A stretch of 64,000 bases of DNA, taken from NCBI GenBank assembly GCA_009760855.2, contig WPIO01000009.1:7353001-7417000 (forward strand). Direction: 5' to 3'. The DNA comes from Cristatella mucedo (taxonomy: Eukaryota; Bryozoa; Phylactolaemata; Cristatellidae). Below, piece after piece: positions 1 to 13,800 of the stretch; position 1 is the stretch's first letter; every line of letters starts with the position of its first letter. The notes under the pieces are model-generated. The model searched no databases. It saw only the letters and a list, made by a program, of their open reading frames with translations, and was not told where the DNA came from. The translations under genes and the position numbers were made by a program.

Positions 1-168
1 ACGAAACGAACCGGCGAGAGCGGTGTATGCGACCGGAAACTGTCGTCGCGCTCGTCAACTCGCGGTCAAAAGCAGAGACGGTAAATGGCGAGCCGGCAAA
101 GCGAGCAGGCGGCGTGACGGCGCTCCGAAGCGCGCGTGCGCGCCGCACGCCGACGCAAGCGCGCTTAC

Positions 169-259
169 TCGAGTTAAGCTGCCTGATGATGAACTCGAGC
201 TGCCTGTTCATGTCCGGCTCGTCGTCACGCAGAAAGCAGCGCAGCATGTCCTCCATGCT
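169..259 (-). CDS. ARMC9: ARMC9 exon 14 (last exon seen)
   Basis: [20 protein letters not shown], then [10 protein letters not shown], matching the vertebrate MEDILRCF and IEFIIKQLNS block. Acceptor CCTGCAG; probable donor GTAAGC after one base of the next codon. The frame also remains open from here to base 1, so the true exon edge is uncertain. Confidence 0.8.
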
Positions 260-405
260 CTGCAGGGCGGCGGAAAGAGGCCGCGTGCAAGCGTGCAGAC
301 GGGGCCAGCCAATGGCAGTGGCCGAGCAAGCCGGGCAGGCGGCGAGACTGAGGAGCAGCCTCGTCACCAGGTGGCGTGGGATGCATCGCCGTCTGATCGG
401 GATGA

Positions 406-442
<37 letters not shown>

Positions 443-2615
443 ATGAGCTGTACCCGCTAGCGCTCTCACCATGGCCCGCGCGTGATCGCGTATCAGCGGG
501 ATGCTCAGTATGCTGTACAGGGCACCGTTCACGTACGGCCGTATCTCGTGGTTCTCGTGTCCGAGCAGGTTGCCCAGCACTTTCAGCACCTTCGGCGGCT
601 GCCTGGCGCACTGCTGCTTTCCTGTCACGATCGGCGGCAGCGCGTCAGCTAGCCTCTGCATGCACTCTCGACGATAGTAAGGCTCGATGCAGCCGGCAAT
701 CAAACTATAACAGCTGCATTTGCATCGCATCACCGTCATCCGTCTGCAATTTGCGCGGCGATCACGTGGCAGCAGGCCTGATGGCATGCACTGGCATCCT
801 CTCTAGGGTGGCAAAAGTGCAGCAGCCATATCGGTAATGAATTGGCTAATCAGCGACGCAGCATTGCTCGCATACGGCTGCCGCGAACCTGCGCTCAATG
901 CAATCTTGACGCCTTCCGGCCAGCATAAAGCACTCCTATGGCTCACTGGCGGGCCGGCACGAATGTCAGGTCCCCCATGCTGATGAAAGCTATCTTACGT
1001 TTATGAGGCCCCTACTAGTCACAAAGTAAGCAAGATAAATTAACGTGGTTGCTATTAGAGGTCGGTGAGTGGTCACGGCTGCATTTGAACTCATCTTCAA
1101 TATGTGGGGGTTAAAATCTCGCAAAAACGTTTAGAGCTACTTTCTTTAAATCCCTTTCAAGTCTGTAAGTGCTGCCTGCGAAAGCTCTGTGGCCTCTATG
1201 ACACAACACATGTCTAAGTATTGGTATCGTCAGATTTAGCTCGACACTTGCAAAGACTGTGAGAGAATGCTGTTTGCACTTGGCTGAGAAGAGCGCAGAC
1301 CCCTCATACAAGCAGTTCCCGACAAGTGCTAGCAACAGGAACTGTGTGCACAGTCAAAAGCATAGGTAAACCCTTAAGTACCTGCTGTTCTTAAGCACAG
1401 ATTCATCATCAGAGCCACCGAGTACTCTAAAGTATAGTCGGATAGTGAATCATTATCGTCCAATACGTCAACAAGCCACTCGATGATGCCCTCATCGATC
1501 ATAACGTTTTGCAGCGGTCGCCTACAAATCAAAGAGCATCGTCTAATTGAGCAGAACATCAGGGAAAAGTTCATGTACGATCAATGAATGCAAGACATCG
1601 GACAGATATGACTTCCGGAAATGCACACCGGTCGGCCAACGGTGATTACAGGTTACATGTACATGAGACGCTGGGGATACCAAGGCTTGTTGCAAGCCTA
1701 ATTAAGCAACGCCACTACCCTTTAAAACTACACCAAGAGGCTGGAGTAGCTGCATCTAAGTAAGAATCTTGGCTGTGTAAGCTGTAATTTGCATCGACTT
1801 GCATACGAAATTGCAGGCAGGCCACGCACAGCAGCACAGACCTGAGTACAGCTGCAACAGCAAGTAAAACAGCTTTGCACTCACCGCAGACTGAGTTTCT
1901 GCAGGGCACCGAGAACGTTCTCTCTCGTGATAGAGTCTCTATCATCTGCTTTTAGGTTATCCATTAAAGCTTTCAGCAGGTTTTCATTCTGAGACAGATA
2001 CGTTCTCCCTAAATAAAGAGAATCCCGTACAGAATGTCACACGGCATGTCACGGAACCAGTCTGCTGATCGGGCAGTGCTTTTGATTCACAAATTTGCCC
2101 GAGAGTCCCGACGACTGCAATTAAATGTAACCTCCGGCTTTTCCTTACCTTTGCAAAGCGATGCAAAAGCATTGAACAGCCTTGCAGTGTATTGTCGGAC
2201 GGTATTTTCAGTTGCCCCAAACAGACTGGCAAATCCATTCTACAAAATAAGAACATCCGCATGCTTAAACACGTGAGGCTCCTCGATAATAGCGTGGAGA
2301 AATACACGTCAGCAATAAGTGCGACAAAAAATGGCCCAGCCTTCATGGAGCAGGTCTAACTGGTGCGAGCAGCAGATGACATCCGGTGATTCGGGCCTGT
2401 TTCCTCCTGAAAGAGGTTGGCAGCGAACAAACAGCAACACCACATGCCCATACGCAAATAGTGACACAGAAAAAACAAGCAGCAACTAATGAGGAGCTGC
2501 TGCTGCTGCTGCTGCTGAGGCAAGCAGCAGCAAGTCAAAGTATGCCTCAGTGATCAGTAATAGTAGAACATTAGGTACCATCGCACGATTCAGCCAAACA
2601 TACAGAGAAAGAGGA

Positions 2616-2646
<31 letters not shown>

Positions 2647-5600
2647 AAAAAGAAAGAAAGGCGGAGAGAGAGAGAGAGAGGCGGAGAGAGAAGGAAAAAG
2701 AGACAGGGAGCAACAGAAAGAGCAAGGGGAGATTATGTTAGGAGAGAGTGGGAGAGAAATAGAGCAGAGTCTGGCACATGGACAAGAAAGAATGAAAGAT
2801 AAAGAGGGGCAAATGAGCGCACCAGCGAAGGACAAAAATATGCCGAGCGAGAGATGCCAACGTGTTAAGGTATCCCATTCGGTTTGCACGAGACATGCAA
2901 ATGATAAAAGTGCTCATAGCACGATAGCTTTACGCTCACCAACAGAGTGCAAAACATTAGCAACCTATGGCACAGCTGCTACGGCATTTCATGAAGCCAA
3001 AATAGGGACAAGAACGTTCCTAGTCTGCATCACACATTCAGCAGTGCAACGAGTGCCGACCGCCTCACAAAGAAAGGCCGCCCACACGGATTTCGACCGT
3101 TCACGCAGCTTTCACAGATCCTTGCACTCGGTATGACGAGTCGAGCAAAAAGTACACTATAATGCCAGCCAAAGGCAGCCACTCGATTAGCGCCGCTGGC
3201 ACTGGTACTGGCACGGGTGCTGACACAAGTACTACAAAGATCCACGGCGATCGGTAGGGAAAAGCGCAGCTGCCTAATGCTAAACTGCAGACGGTCACTC
3301 AGTCAACACAAAGCACTGAAGCAGCACACACACCGAGCGTGCCAGCCGGACTCGAATCGCACTGTTCGGACACGTGTCCCGGTGGATATGGCATGCTGCA
3401 CTATTTGAAGAATGCCAAACCATCAAGCACGGTTTGACTTTGTTGTTCAGCACACGTGGCCACTAACAGCAAAAGAGCCAAGACGAATGACGACGTAAAT
3501 ATGCACAAGCGTTAAACTTATAATAGAACAGAATTAGTCGGTCCAACAAACAAACAAGAGCTTACAACACTAAGCAAATACACGTGCTTGGCAGTGGCTC
3601 GTGCACACACGTTTAATCACACAAGGGCTGTCCTGAAGAGCCAGTACATGGGAATGAAGAGCCATGGTATCTAACACTTCGGTTAGGGAGAAACTACAGC
3701 TTAGGAAGACTGCATTATTCCTGATACAATGAGCTCAAAATCTTCAGGAACAGATGATGCATCCACATACCCTACAGCCATTCTCAGCACGACACGACAG
3801 CGGACAAAATGCTGTTGCTTGTTTTATCTCAGGACTCATTTACTGTCGATCAGCGATTTCAATCTGAAAATGCTCTAGATGATGCAAATGCATGACTTTC
3901 ATATGTTCATAATCGAAACTCGTGAGCTGTGCCCGTGATCTAGAATTTAGAGTGACACCAAGTAATCAATAAACGATACAGTATCTTGCAGTGTCTTGCC
4001 AAATAGGATCCATGCAAAGACAGTCACTCATTATCTACCACCACAATTACGACCACCTTAAGGTGACTCAACGACAGGAACAACTGCTCCCAACCTACAT
4101 GCCAAACGGCCCACGACTTCATGAAGTAATCTCCAGCCACACTCAACGTGCCAGTTCCTCGGGACATACGACAGGAAAAACAGCAGAAGGCAGCTATAAA
4201 GGGTAATTCGTACGGCCGCACCTGCAGATGAGGACATGTGGAGCCGCACAGCGCAATGGTAAAGGCAATCTTGTGAAGCAATCTTCTAGCCCCAATAAAG
4301 GCAGCAGCGTATCTACCACAGAATGCCCGGTTGTAGCAGTCGTTAAAAAGCAGCTGTCGAAAATTTAGACCGCCAGCAGAATTTGAGCTTGGAACTTCAA
4401 GTGACAGAAACTGCGACAGCTACCATTAGGCCATCGAGGTCGTCCATCGCATAGCTGCTCCACAAACAAAAGCCCACATTGTAATAAAATTGCCTGCACC
4501 GCTGCCGATCGACACATGGGGTGGCAAAAGCACTTACCTTGTAAATGCTGCTTTTCTCACAACAGAGAACATCGTGCTTGATGAAGGTGGTGAGTACTTG
4601 ATCTCTTTCGGCAGGAGGCGATCGAGTTAACTTCTAGGAAATGTAAAACAGAGTGGACTAGGCAGCGTGAAACATGCAGCGATGCTTGAGAATCGGCCAG
4701 GCGCACTTAGTTAGCCAGTCGACACCTACCCATCGAAGAGCTTGCAGAAGAAAGGCCCTGTCTCTGTCATCTCCCTCGGTGAGTATGTACTTAATTTTTT
4801 CAAAATCGAGGTGCTGAACATTGAATATATCCTCAAGTGGTTCGTGCGGTACTGCACTCTCAGAGGCGATCGAGGCACGAAGAGCTTTAGAAGCAGTACC
4901 GGGTCGGTTGAAATCGACGCTCGTGCTTTGCCTTAGCTGATTACTAAACAAACGCTGGCACATCGTCTGCAGGAATTCGGGTGTCACCTAAACACGACAC
5001 AAACAATAACCTACCTAATCATCACGAGCAAGGGTTAGAAGCAGGGATCGTCATGGCTGGAGAAACACCGCTGATTGTTCATCAATATAGGACATTGCAC
5101 AAACCCTCGAGACATAAAGAAAGAACCAAGATCTATTTTATTTTGTGTATCCTCAAGCCCGATTTAATTTAGAGCTCTCAGATCAACTAACACCGCGGAG
5201 TCCAAGCCTTGGCTGCAAGACTAAGGGCCGTGAAAGCCCAGGAGGTAATGTGCTTGCTCTTCACTACCCAGGTCGTGGGTTCGAATCCTGCAGTAGAAGA
5301 CCCTTTATTGCCAACTGCAAGCAGTGGTGATAGCCGCTAAAAATCTTCTGCCGCTATTCAAATGAGGTTGCTGAATCAGGAAAAAAAAGGAATGACTGCT
5401 GGTGATAAAAGTTGTCCGTGATCTTAAATTGCTAGAACTCACTCCTTCCACAATGCTCGTGCAATTACCATATCTGTCTTTCGTACTTAGTTGCCCATTT
5501 GGTCTTCCTCCCATTCTGCTTTCAACCATTCAACGTGTAAGCAGCAAAAAAACTGGGTGGAAGAGTAGTCTGAATTGAGTTATGACAACGTGTGCCACCC

Positions 5601-8600
5601 TGCTTATTAGACTCTGGCATCTGGCTACAGGCCATCTCAACTTCAGCACTTGAGTCAAGGCATAGGTTACCTGCAGCAGGTCACCATCATCTGCCAAATT
5701 CCCCAAGCACGAGCCTGTTTCTGGTGACCTGCCCACCATTACAGTGGTCCCCTGCTAGGGGATGTGCAGCCATGGTCTCAGACCTTCCCAAGGGCAATCA
5801 TGCCCCTGAAGCAAGCATTCCACCCAGGTTGAACATAGAAGGGTCTCAGAGCAGTTATATACGTCACTTTGAGACCAATGACTAATACGAGTGTCAAAAA
5901 CTAAAATTGAAGGCATGAATCCGTCAAACAAACACAGAGAGCTGCTTCATTTTTCTGTGTTTTGGTAAGTAGAACAAATATTATATACAGCACACAGAAT
6001 CACACACAGCATATAGATAGAAAAAATGTAGGGGAGGTAACTCCAAAGAAGATAAGTATACATTGTACGAGTGTCTAAATGAGCTTTTAGTCGGCAAATG
6101 GTACAGCAAACCTAAGACCAAACCATATCATTGGGGGTAATAATAGGAATAATAATAATACACCTTTGTAGTGCCCTAAGGCAGCTCAATCTTCTTTTAA
6201 TAATAATAATAATATTATTATTATTACACTAGATAAAGCACACACAGAGAACTCAATCTCTTTCTAGGCGCTTAACAATTGCTGCAAAGGATGCATGATC
6301 GAATGCTTAGTGGTAGCATGCTCAATAAACAACAAGAATAACATGGCTAGGGGTGATATTACAGGGTCAGCATGCAAGCCATACACAGTTTCAGCACATA
6401 AAGGACGAATCACAGGGACACATTAAATGTGAGAAATAGATGCATTTTAGTTTCTGTTTAAATGTGGTCAAGTCAGGATATGTCACGACGCAAGTCGGGA
6501 GTGAGTTTCAGGATTTCGGAGCATACGAACTAAAGGCACGGTATCCCAAGGATGTGAGTTTCAGGATTTCGGAGCATACGAACTAAAGGCACGGTATCCC
6601 AAGGATTTGAGGTATAGGTAAGAAGTTAGATTCCGAAACGCAGGTGGTACGATGCTTAGCCTGGTGGGGGAGTAGATCTGATAGGTAAGCTGGAGCCAAA
6701 GAATAAAGGGACCTGAAAGTGAGTGACAGAACCTTGAAGTCAATGCGTTGCTTGACTGGGAGCCAGTGCAGGTCGGCGAGAAGTGGCGTGATGTGGCAAC
6801 TGTTACGCTCACGACAGACAAGCCTAGCTGCAGAGTTTTGCACCAGCTGTAAAGTTCCTCATTGCACAGGTGAGTAGACCTGCAAGCAGTAAGTTGCAGA
6901 AGTCAGGATGTCACAAATGCATGGACCAATTTAGTTGTGAGATCCTTGTCTAAACAAGCCCGAGTTTTAGCAATGTTATATAGCTGAAAGTAGGCAGACT
7001 TGACTGTGGAGCTGATGTGGTCGTCTAATTGAAAGGTCACTTTAGAACATGACACCTACATTTCGCGAAGATTCAACAAGACGCATGCTGGCAGAGCCGA
7101 TTTTGAGCGTTAGCCTTTCCAACTTCTGAATCACACTTGGTTTGCCCATAACTAGTAAGTTGGTTTTTATCCCCATTCAATTTAAGAAAATTTGCTGCCA
7201 TCGATGTGCGCATGTCACCAATGCATGCAGCAAGAGAGTTAAAAGACAATTCAAGCAGGCTGGAAACTAAGCGCATCAACTGACTGGCGGCAGCAAAATG
7301 CACGATTGCAGCAAGCAGAAGGACATAAAGGACAATTGACACGAACAGAGCAAATACTTTTTGAGAAACACGTGCTTTTAAGCTTCCATAAACACGTCGG
7401 AAAGTCGACGGACGTCGCGATATCAGTCGGTAGCAAACTCTGGCCGTTGGAGCATGGGAGCTGCAGGCATGATGTCTAAAGTACACAAGGTTGGTTGGAG
7501 TGACAGCTAAATGACCTGAGTCAGAGGTGCTGTGTGTGGTACTCTGCCACCACCGTTCAGTGATGACGATGATCAGGGCCAGGCATGACCTAGCCCTCCA
7601 CCGTTTAGGGACCTGCCGGATCATATTTGGCAATAGCCGACCATTGATGACGAGCTCGTTGAGGCTATCGACAGCCCACTACAGCCGGGCCTTGTTGTCG
7701 CAGATGGAACCACTGCTGTCATCGAAGACGTGGCCATTCCATTTGAAAGCAACGAGGATAAAATATACGTCATTTTCATAGCGCCCCAACAGAACTTCGG
7801 GCACATTACGCATGTCTCGGGGCTCAAGCCAACGTCCTTGGCCGTTAAAGGAGAGCACGTCACCTCTGGGCCAAACTAGAGTCGCCCTCGAGACAGCTGC
7901 AGACTGCAAGCTCATTAAGTGTGTATGCATCGCGAAAGAAAATCTTGCGAAAGGGGGCAGAAAACAGAAGAAGTGCTGCCAGATGTGCTGCACATCTTTG
8001 CCACACACCCAGCAAACAAGCTTCTCTTGGCGAGCCAGTGAGCAACCGGAAGCTCCTCTGGAAGTTCTGAGTCATCGGTGCGATTACAGGCAGACTTGGT
8101 GTGGGATAAATTCTCTGCGGGTGAAGGCAACCATGCCATCTGTCGTTCGGCAAGCCACCGCCCAGCATGCAGGAGGATGGTGTGAAGAAGAGAGGGGGCG
8201 GAACCTCACAACAACCATGACCTTGTATATATTGTGCACATCTATAATGATTACACGTGGATAGGTAAGGCAGAGCAAATGTATGAGGGGACCCACAAGT
8301 CAGTAACACTGCTTTGAAGTCAATATATATGTCGATAGGGATGTGATACAAATCCAGGAAAAGTGGTAAATTATGGCAGTTTTTATGCTTCCGACAAACA
8401 GAGCCTAGCTGTCAAGTTTAGCACCCAACTGTCAGCATCCAATTGCACAGGCAAAAAGACCTGTCATGGGTGACATACATAAGTCTAGATGGGATGCCAC
8501 AGATGCACGAATCAGTTCGGTCTGTAGCAACCTTCTCAAAGCAAGCCCGATTTTTGGACTGTTATGCAGCTGAAAGTAGGCAGACTTGATTATGAAGTTC

Positions 8601-10849
8601 ATTTTGATTTTGAAGTTCATTTCATTTCATTTTGAAAAACGGCAAATGGCAACTAGATCCCGTGCAGCTGTTACAGAGGATATCCTGACCAAGCGAATTT
8701 TGAAGTTTAGATTGTCAAGTTTCTGAGTCACAGTAGGCTTGCTCGAAAGTTAGTTTTAACGTCATTCAATCTGGAAAATTTGCTGGCATTCAAGTACGAA
8801 TGCAGACACATCCAGCAAGGGAGCTGAGAGAGTTTATGGTGCAGGAATTGTAGGGAGGGATCAAAGATCAGGTTAACCTGTGTGCTTTCTGCATGGAAAT
8901 AAACGAAAGCCCAGATTATACTAGCGACTATATCGCCAAAAGGGAGATGTAGCAGTATCCCATACTTCTTAAATGCTTGCCAGATGACCATTGGCTACTG
9001 ATGTCCATGCTCTGAACCCCCTCTCTCCACTGAGATGATAACCGTAATACTAAGGTATTACGGTTTAACGCCCTAGGAGAACTAAATCCCTTTCTCGGCA
9101 CTTTACATGTAAGCCGGAAAGGAAGCACGTCGGATGCTTAGTGACAATATGCACAGTATCAGCATGCATGCGATGGGCGCACAAAGGAAAATGCACATGA
9201 ACCGAGCAGATACTTCGAGGAGCTGATTCGTTTTCAGCTTCTTTTTAAATGTCAAGTCAGGGGATGTCTTGCCGTTAGTCAGCAGCAAGTTTCGGGCTTT
9301 TAGAGCATAGGAACCGAAGGCGCAAAGCAAACTCTCTAAAAGATTTGAGGTCGGTCAGAGGCTCAGCAAAACGACTTGAGTCAGAAGAGCATGTGGTAGG
9401 ATGTGACGCCTGATTAGCGATATCTCAGATAGGTGTTCCAAATCAAGAGAATGAAGAAACCTAAGTGAGTGACAGACCCTTGCAGTCGAAATGCTGCTTG
9501 ATAGGGAGAACCTTGAAGTCGAGACACTGCTCGATGGGGAGCCGCTGCAGGTCGGAAAGAAGTGGCATAATGTGGAAGTTGCATTATTCTCGAAAGACGA
9601 GCCTGGCTGCCAAGTTATGCACCATCAGTGACTGTTTCATAGCATGTGCATAAAGTCGTACCACTAGAGAGCTACATAAGTCTAGATGCAATGTCGCAAT
9701 GCACAGACTAACTGGACTGTGGTACCATTATCTAAGCACATCCGAATGTTCCTTCTCAGCCCTTTGTAAGGCCTCAAGTCTCGATAAGGACGCATTATAG
9801 AATAAAGGAAATAAGGATCTTGTAAGGAATACTGTGAACTTTGCAACAAAAGGATCAAAAGACTCAATCACATTGTATTACATTCGACTGCACTTGAGAA
9901 AGAAATCATCACAACACACTCGTAAAGACAAATTTACAAAAGGCCCGGAGAACTCTCATCAGCAATACCACAATGGTAAGCGTGCAGGCACCCTGTTCCA
10001 TCTGCCCACCATTTGAGTAGTCCCCTGCTATATATAATTATATATAATTAATTTATATAGCGCCCAAAGAGAACTTAATCTCTATTCAGGTGCACACCTC
10101 GGGGCTCGAGCCCACGACCTCAGTCAGACCTTGGTCGGGCGAGCACCTTAACCGCTAGACCAAACCAGCTCGGCGCTAGGCATGAACACCCGTGGTCTCA
10201 GATCTACCCAAGGGCAATCACACCACCAAAAATATAATATAATTGAGGGTGACTCATCGAGCAAAATAGATCTGCTATAGCCATCGTTTTCGGAGCAATG
10301 ACTATTGTAAACGTCAAACAAAGAAAGAGACTTCTGTAGTCCACCAACTGTTTGCTGCCGAATGCTATACACAGCTACTTCAGGCTGTATATTGCTGCAA
10401 AGTTGTGCTACACTTTCTCTAGCAGCGCTGAGGACTACTTACTGGTCGACCTTGAATGGTTGATTCAAGGGCATCGATAAGGTCTGCAGTGATACCGATA
10501 AGGTTATGATAATCAGCCTAAAAGTTTAGATTAAACCATGTCAATGCCAGTACAGCAAGGATGAACCAAAAAAAGCAACAGTCAAATTAAATGAAGAGCG
10601 CTCCAGTAAGCGATTAACTCTGTCTAGACAGGTGCAACTAACCAAGAAGCCCTGGGAGCATCTCTATAAATACGTATCCAGAAGTGGTATCCTTCACATA
10701 GGCTCAACAAGGCCTGTCCAGCTGTGAGCAATCATCAAGACAGCATCAAGCACAACATTCAGTGTTCCAAAATAGAAAATAATCCACCAGTACAGTAATA
10801 GGATATACAGGACCCTGAAAAATCCATGCACGAGGGGATGACTACAAAC

Positions 10850-10880
<31 letters not shown>

Positions 10881-13800
10881 ACTTGATAAAGCACCCTCAA
10901 GAGAACTCAATCTCTTTGTAGATGCTTTACATTTGCTGCAAAGGAAACGCGATCGAATGGTTAGTAATAGCATGCTCAATAAACAACAAGAATAACATGG
11001 TTATGGGTGACATGCACAGGGTCAGCATCCAAGAGTGATTAGTGGCAGTATTCACAGTGTCAGCACACATAAGCACATAAAGGAGGAATCACAGGGACCC
11101 ACTAAATGCTGTGCTAAATGGGGGTTTTTAATTTATTTTTAAATGTTGTCAAGTCAGGGGACTCCGTGAAGCCTCAACCATTCATGTTTCATCAAATCAA
11201 GGCCAAAAGTGCTATCAGTTGGTTTAGTTAATACGAGGAAGAATTATATCGGGCAAGTTATGTGATCTGGCTCCTCGGTTTGTCAACTTGCCGTCTTGGC
11301 TTTAAGCAGGTTCAGAAAATGTGCCGCTTATCGAAAGATAGTTCTTTGTGGCACCATCAGAAGAAATCAAAGTAGCATGCAGTTCATTTGCCAAGTGTGC
11401 ACCACAATAAAAAATTAGTCTCAACTACTGCATTGGACAATTACTTAGAAATGGTCCAGATTTGATACATCCGGTTAGGCACATTCACATACGTAAGCCA
11501 GACACAGTTTGAAATTATGCAAAGTTAGAGTGAGAAACAACTCAACTGCGGTTCACGTGGAATGAGCTATACACCTGTACAAAACCCTAACGTGTTTCGT
11601 CCAACATCTGATATGTCAAAACTATGGTGATTTCATGCAATAAAAATGTCAGTTGAGACTGCAAGATAGAAATTCAATTGAGTAAACCTACTTGGCACAC
11701 CTAACGAATCAAGGCGTGCGCAACAGTTCAAAAAGATAATTCCTTGTTCATGAAAAAAGTACCGTTGTGTATGTAGTTGGTTCTTTTTACTACTCTGGAA
11801 TTTCTTTCATCGTTTTCGAACCGAGTCTGGAATACGGCTGCACATGAGCAAAATTGCCTGCTTCGAAACCTCTATTGTTGTCCAGCTTATGTCCGACACT
11901 TATGTCATTACGAAGCTATTTTAGATATGGGAATACCTGATATTTATCCAATACACCTTACTTTGTGGTATTCTGACGATGCTACAAAATTACCTTTATC
12001 GAAATGTCGAAAGCTAGTAGCTGCTTTTGAGACTGCCAAAAAGCAGGCTCATTTCCCACGCTTTTTTGCGCCTTGTAAGCAACCGAGAGGCTGGCACGAG
12101 GCACACACCCATCGTTTGGCAATCTCGAATAAATCCCTCTGTACTTCGAGAGTCGGCACGGCATGCACGACCTCCGCACAGTCAGTGTCACGCAGCATAA
12201 AAACTACCGCCTCCCGAAGCCCTAATGACGCAACCAGCGATATCTACACAGCAAGTTTGCCGATGGCAGGAATTACAAACGGAACTGTTAAGCAGCCACA
12301 CCCACACCCGCGCTATGACGTTTGGTACTTAGTGTCGTGGAGGCCACATGTCGGTATTGATTCGGTTCGCTCGTTGCTCGTCCTCCCCCCTCAATCGCTC
12401 CTCCCTCGTGCCAGCCCCTGCAAGAAACCACGAGGTGCAGCTCGTGGCAAGCAAACCAGACTTTCGGCCACGACACGACCAAAGACTCCTCTTCAGATAG
12501 AGTCGATTTACATAGTCAACAGATCTCTCGCAGCACTCGGCGCTACAAGCGAGATCACCACTTGCCAGCTTTCGACAGGTTGCTTAATGTGACAAACAAG
12601 AAAGCGAGTGGCAGACCACGCTCACAGGAGTCGAAAACCGGGGGGGGGGGGGGGGGGAGAGGTGGAGGGCAGGGCAGCTGTAGATGCCCCACGAAAAAGC
12701 GGCAGCCAGCTGAAGCAGGCAGTCGGTACAAACAACTCACCGTGCACCAGCCCGAAAGCCCAAGGTCACCAGCCTGCCCATCCAAGGTCACCAGCACAGA
12801 GGCAGCCATCTCTGGCAGGTGGAGACAAGCACAGAAACAAGCACGGGGAGGGGTGAGAGCGAACCTGCAGCTTTTGATTTTTCCGGCTGTACGCCAGCAC
12901 CTTCTTTTCGCTGTCGAGCGCCTGGTGACGCGCTTCCTCCTGAATAGCTTTCAGACCTACGTCATAAGCAGAGAAGTGCGCATATCAGAGGTAGCACCGT
13001 CTGCTATCCTCCATGTATGTGCTGCTGACGCCACACACCGCCCCCTTCCAGTCGCGGTGGTGCTGCTGCTGCTGGTGCTGCTGCTGCTGCAACCATGCCA
13101 GCAGCCCGCTTACCTCCACCGGTAAGTGCCACTTGGAACATCTCTAGAAGTCGAGGCATGTCCCGGGCTGTGGTGAGAGCGGACGACAAGAAGCCCTCCA
13201 GACGGCGCTGCAGCTGAGGGGCCCAGTCGTCCTGTGGTAGGTAATATAAAAAAATATATAATTCATTTGTATAGCGCCCCAAGAGAACTAAATCTCTGTT
13301 CAGGCGCTTCACATATGCCTCAGGGCTCGAGCCCACGACCTCAGCCAGACGTTGGTCAGGTCGAGCACCTTAACCGCTGGACCAACCCAGCTCGCATATA
13401 TGCTGCAAGGCTGCATTGGGCGACGAGCGACTCTCGGGCAGCGGCCGCTCGAAACAGCAAGGACGCTAGAAATGACAGCCTGAGAAGAGACCGACAGACA
13501 GACACAAAGAGAGGAGGAAAGACAGAGGAATAAAGCCAGAGACGATGACAGAGCACACAATCGTAGACTTCCAAGCATTCTGCCTGGCGGTGAATGCCAA
13601 TGCACTTCATGGCGGCTTTTCTGCCGCCATGAAGTGACCCGTGAAGCTCTCGCGCACACACACACACACACAAGTCGTTCGGCTCACCTCAAATAATTCT
13701 TTGAAGTACGGGTGACTCTTTGGACTCGGAATGAAAGGAAGGGCATAGAATGAGAGGAACTCTGTCGTCTGGCTGAGATTTTGACCCCTAGTTTCCAAGT

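Noticed and set aside
1111-1335. 74-codon minus-strand frame with faint resemblance (KCKQHSLTV) to a USP zinc-finger segment
   Set aside because: Too short and weak, lacks zinc ligands, lies within an ARMC9 intron and far from the USP exon.
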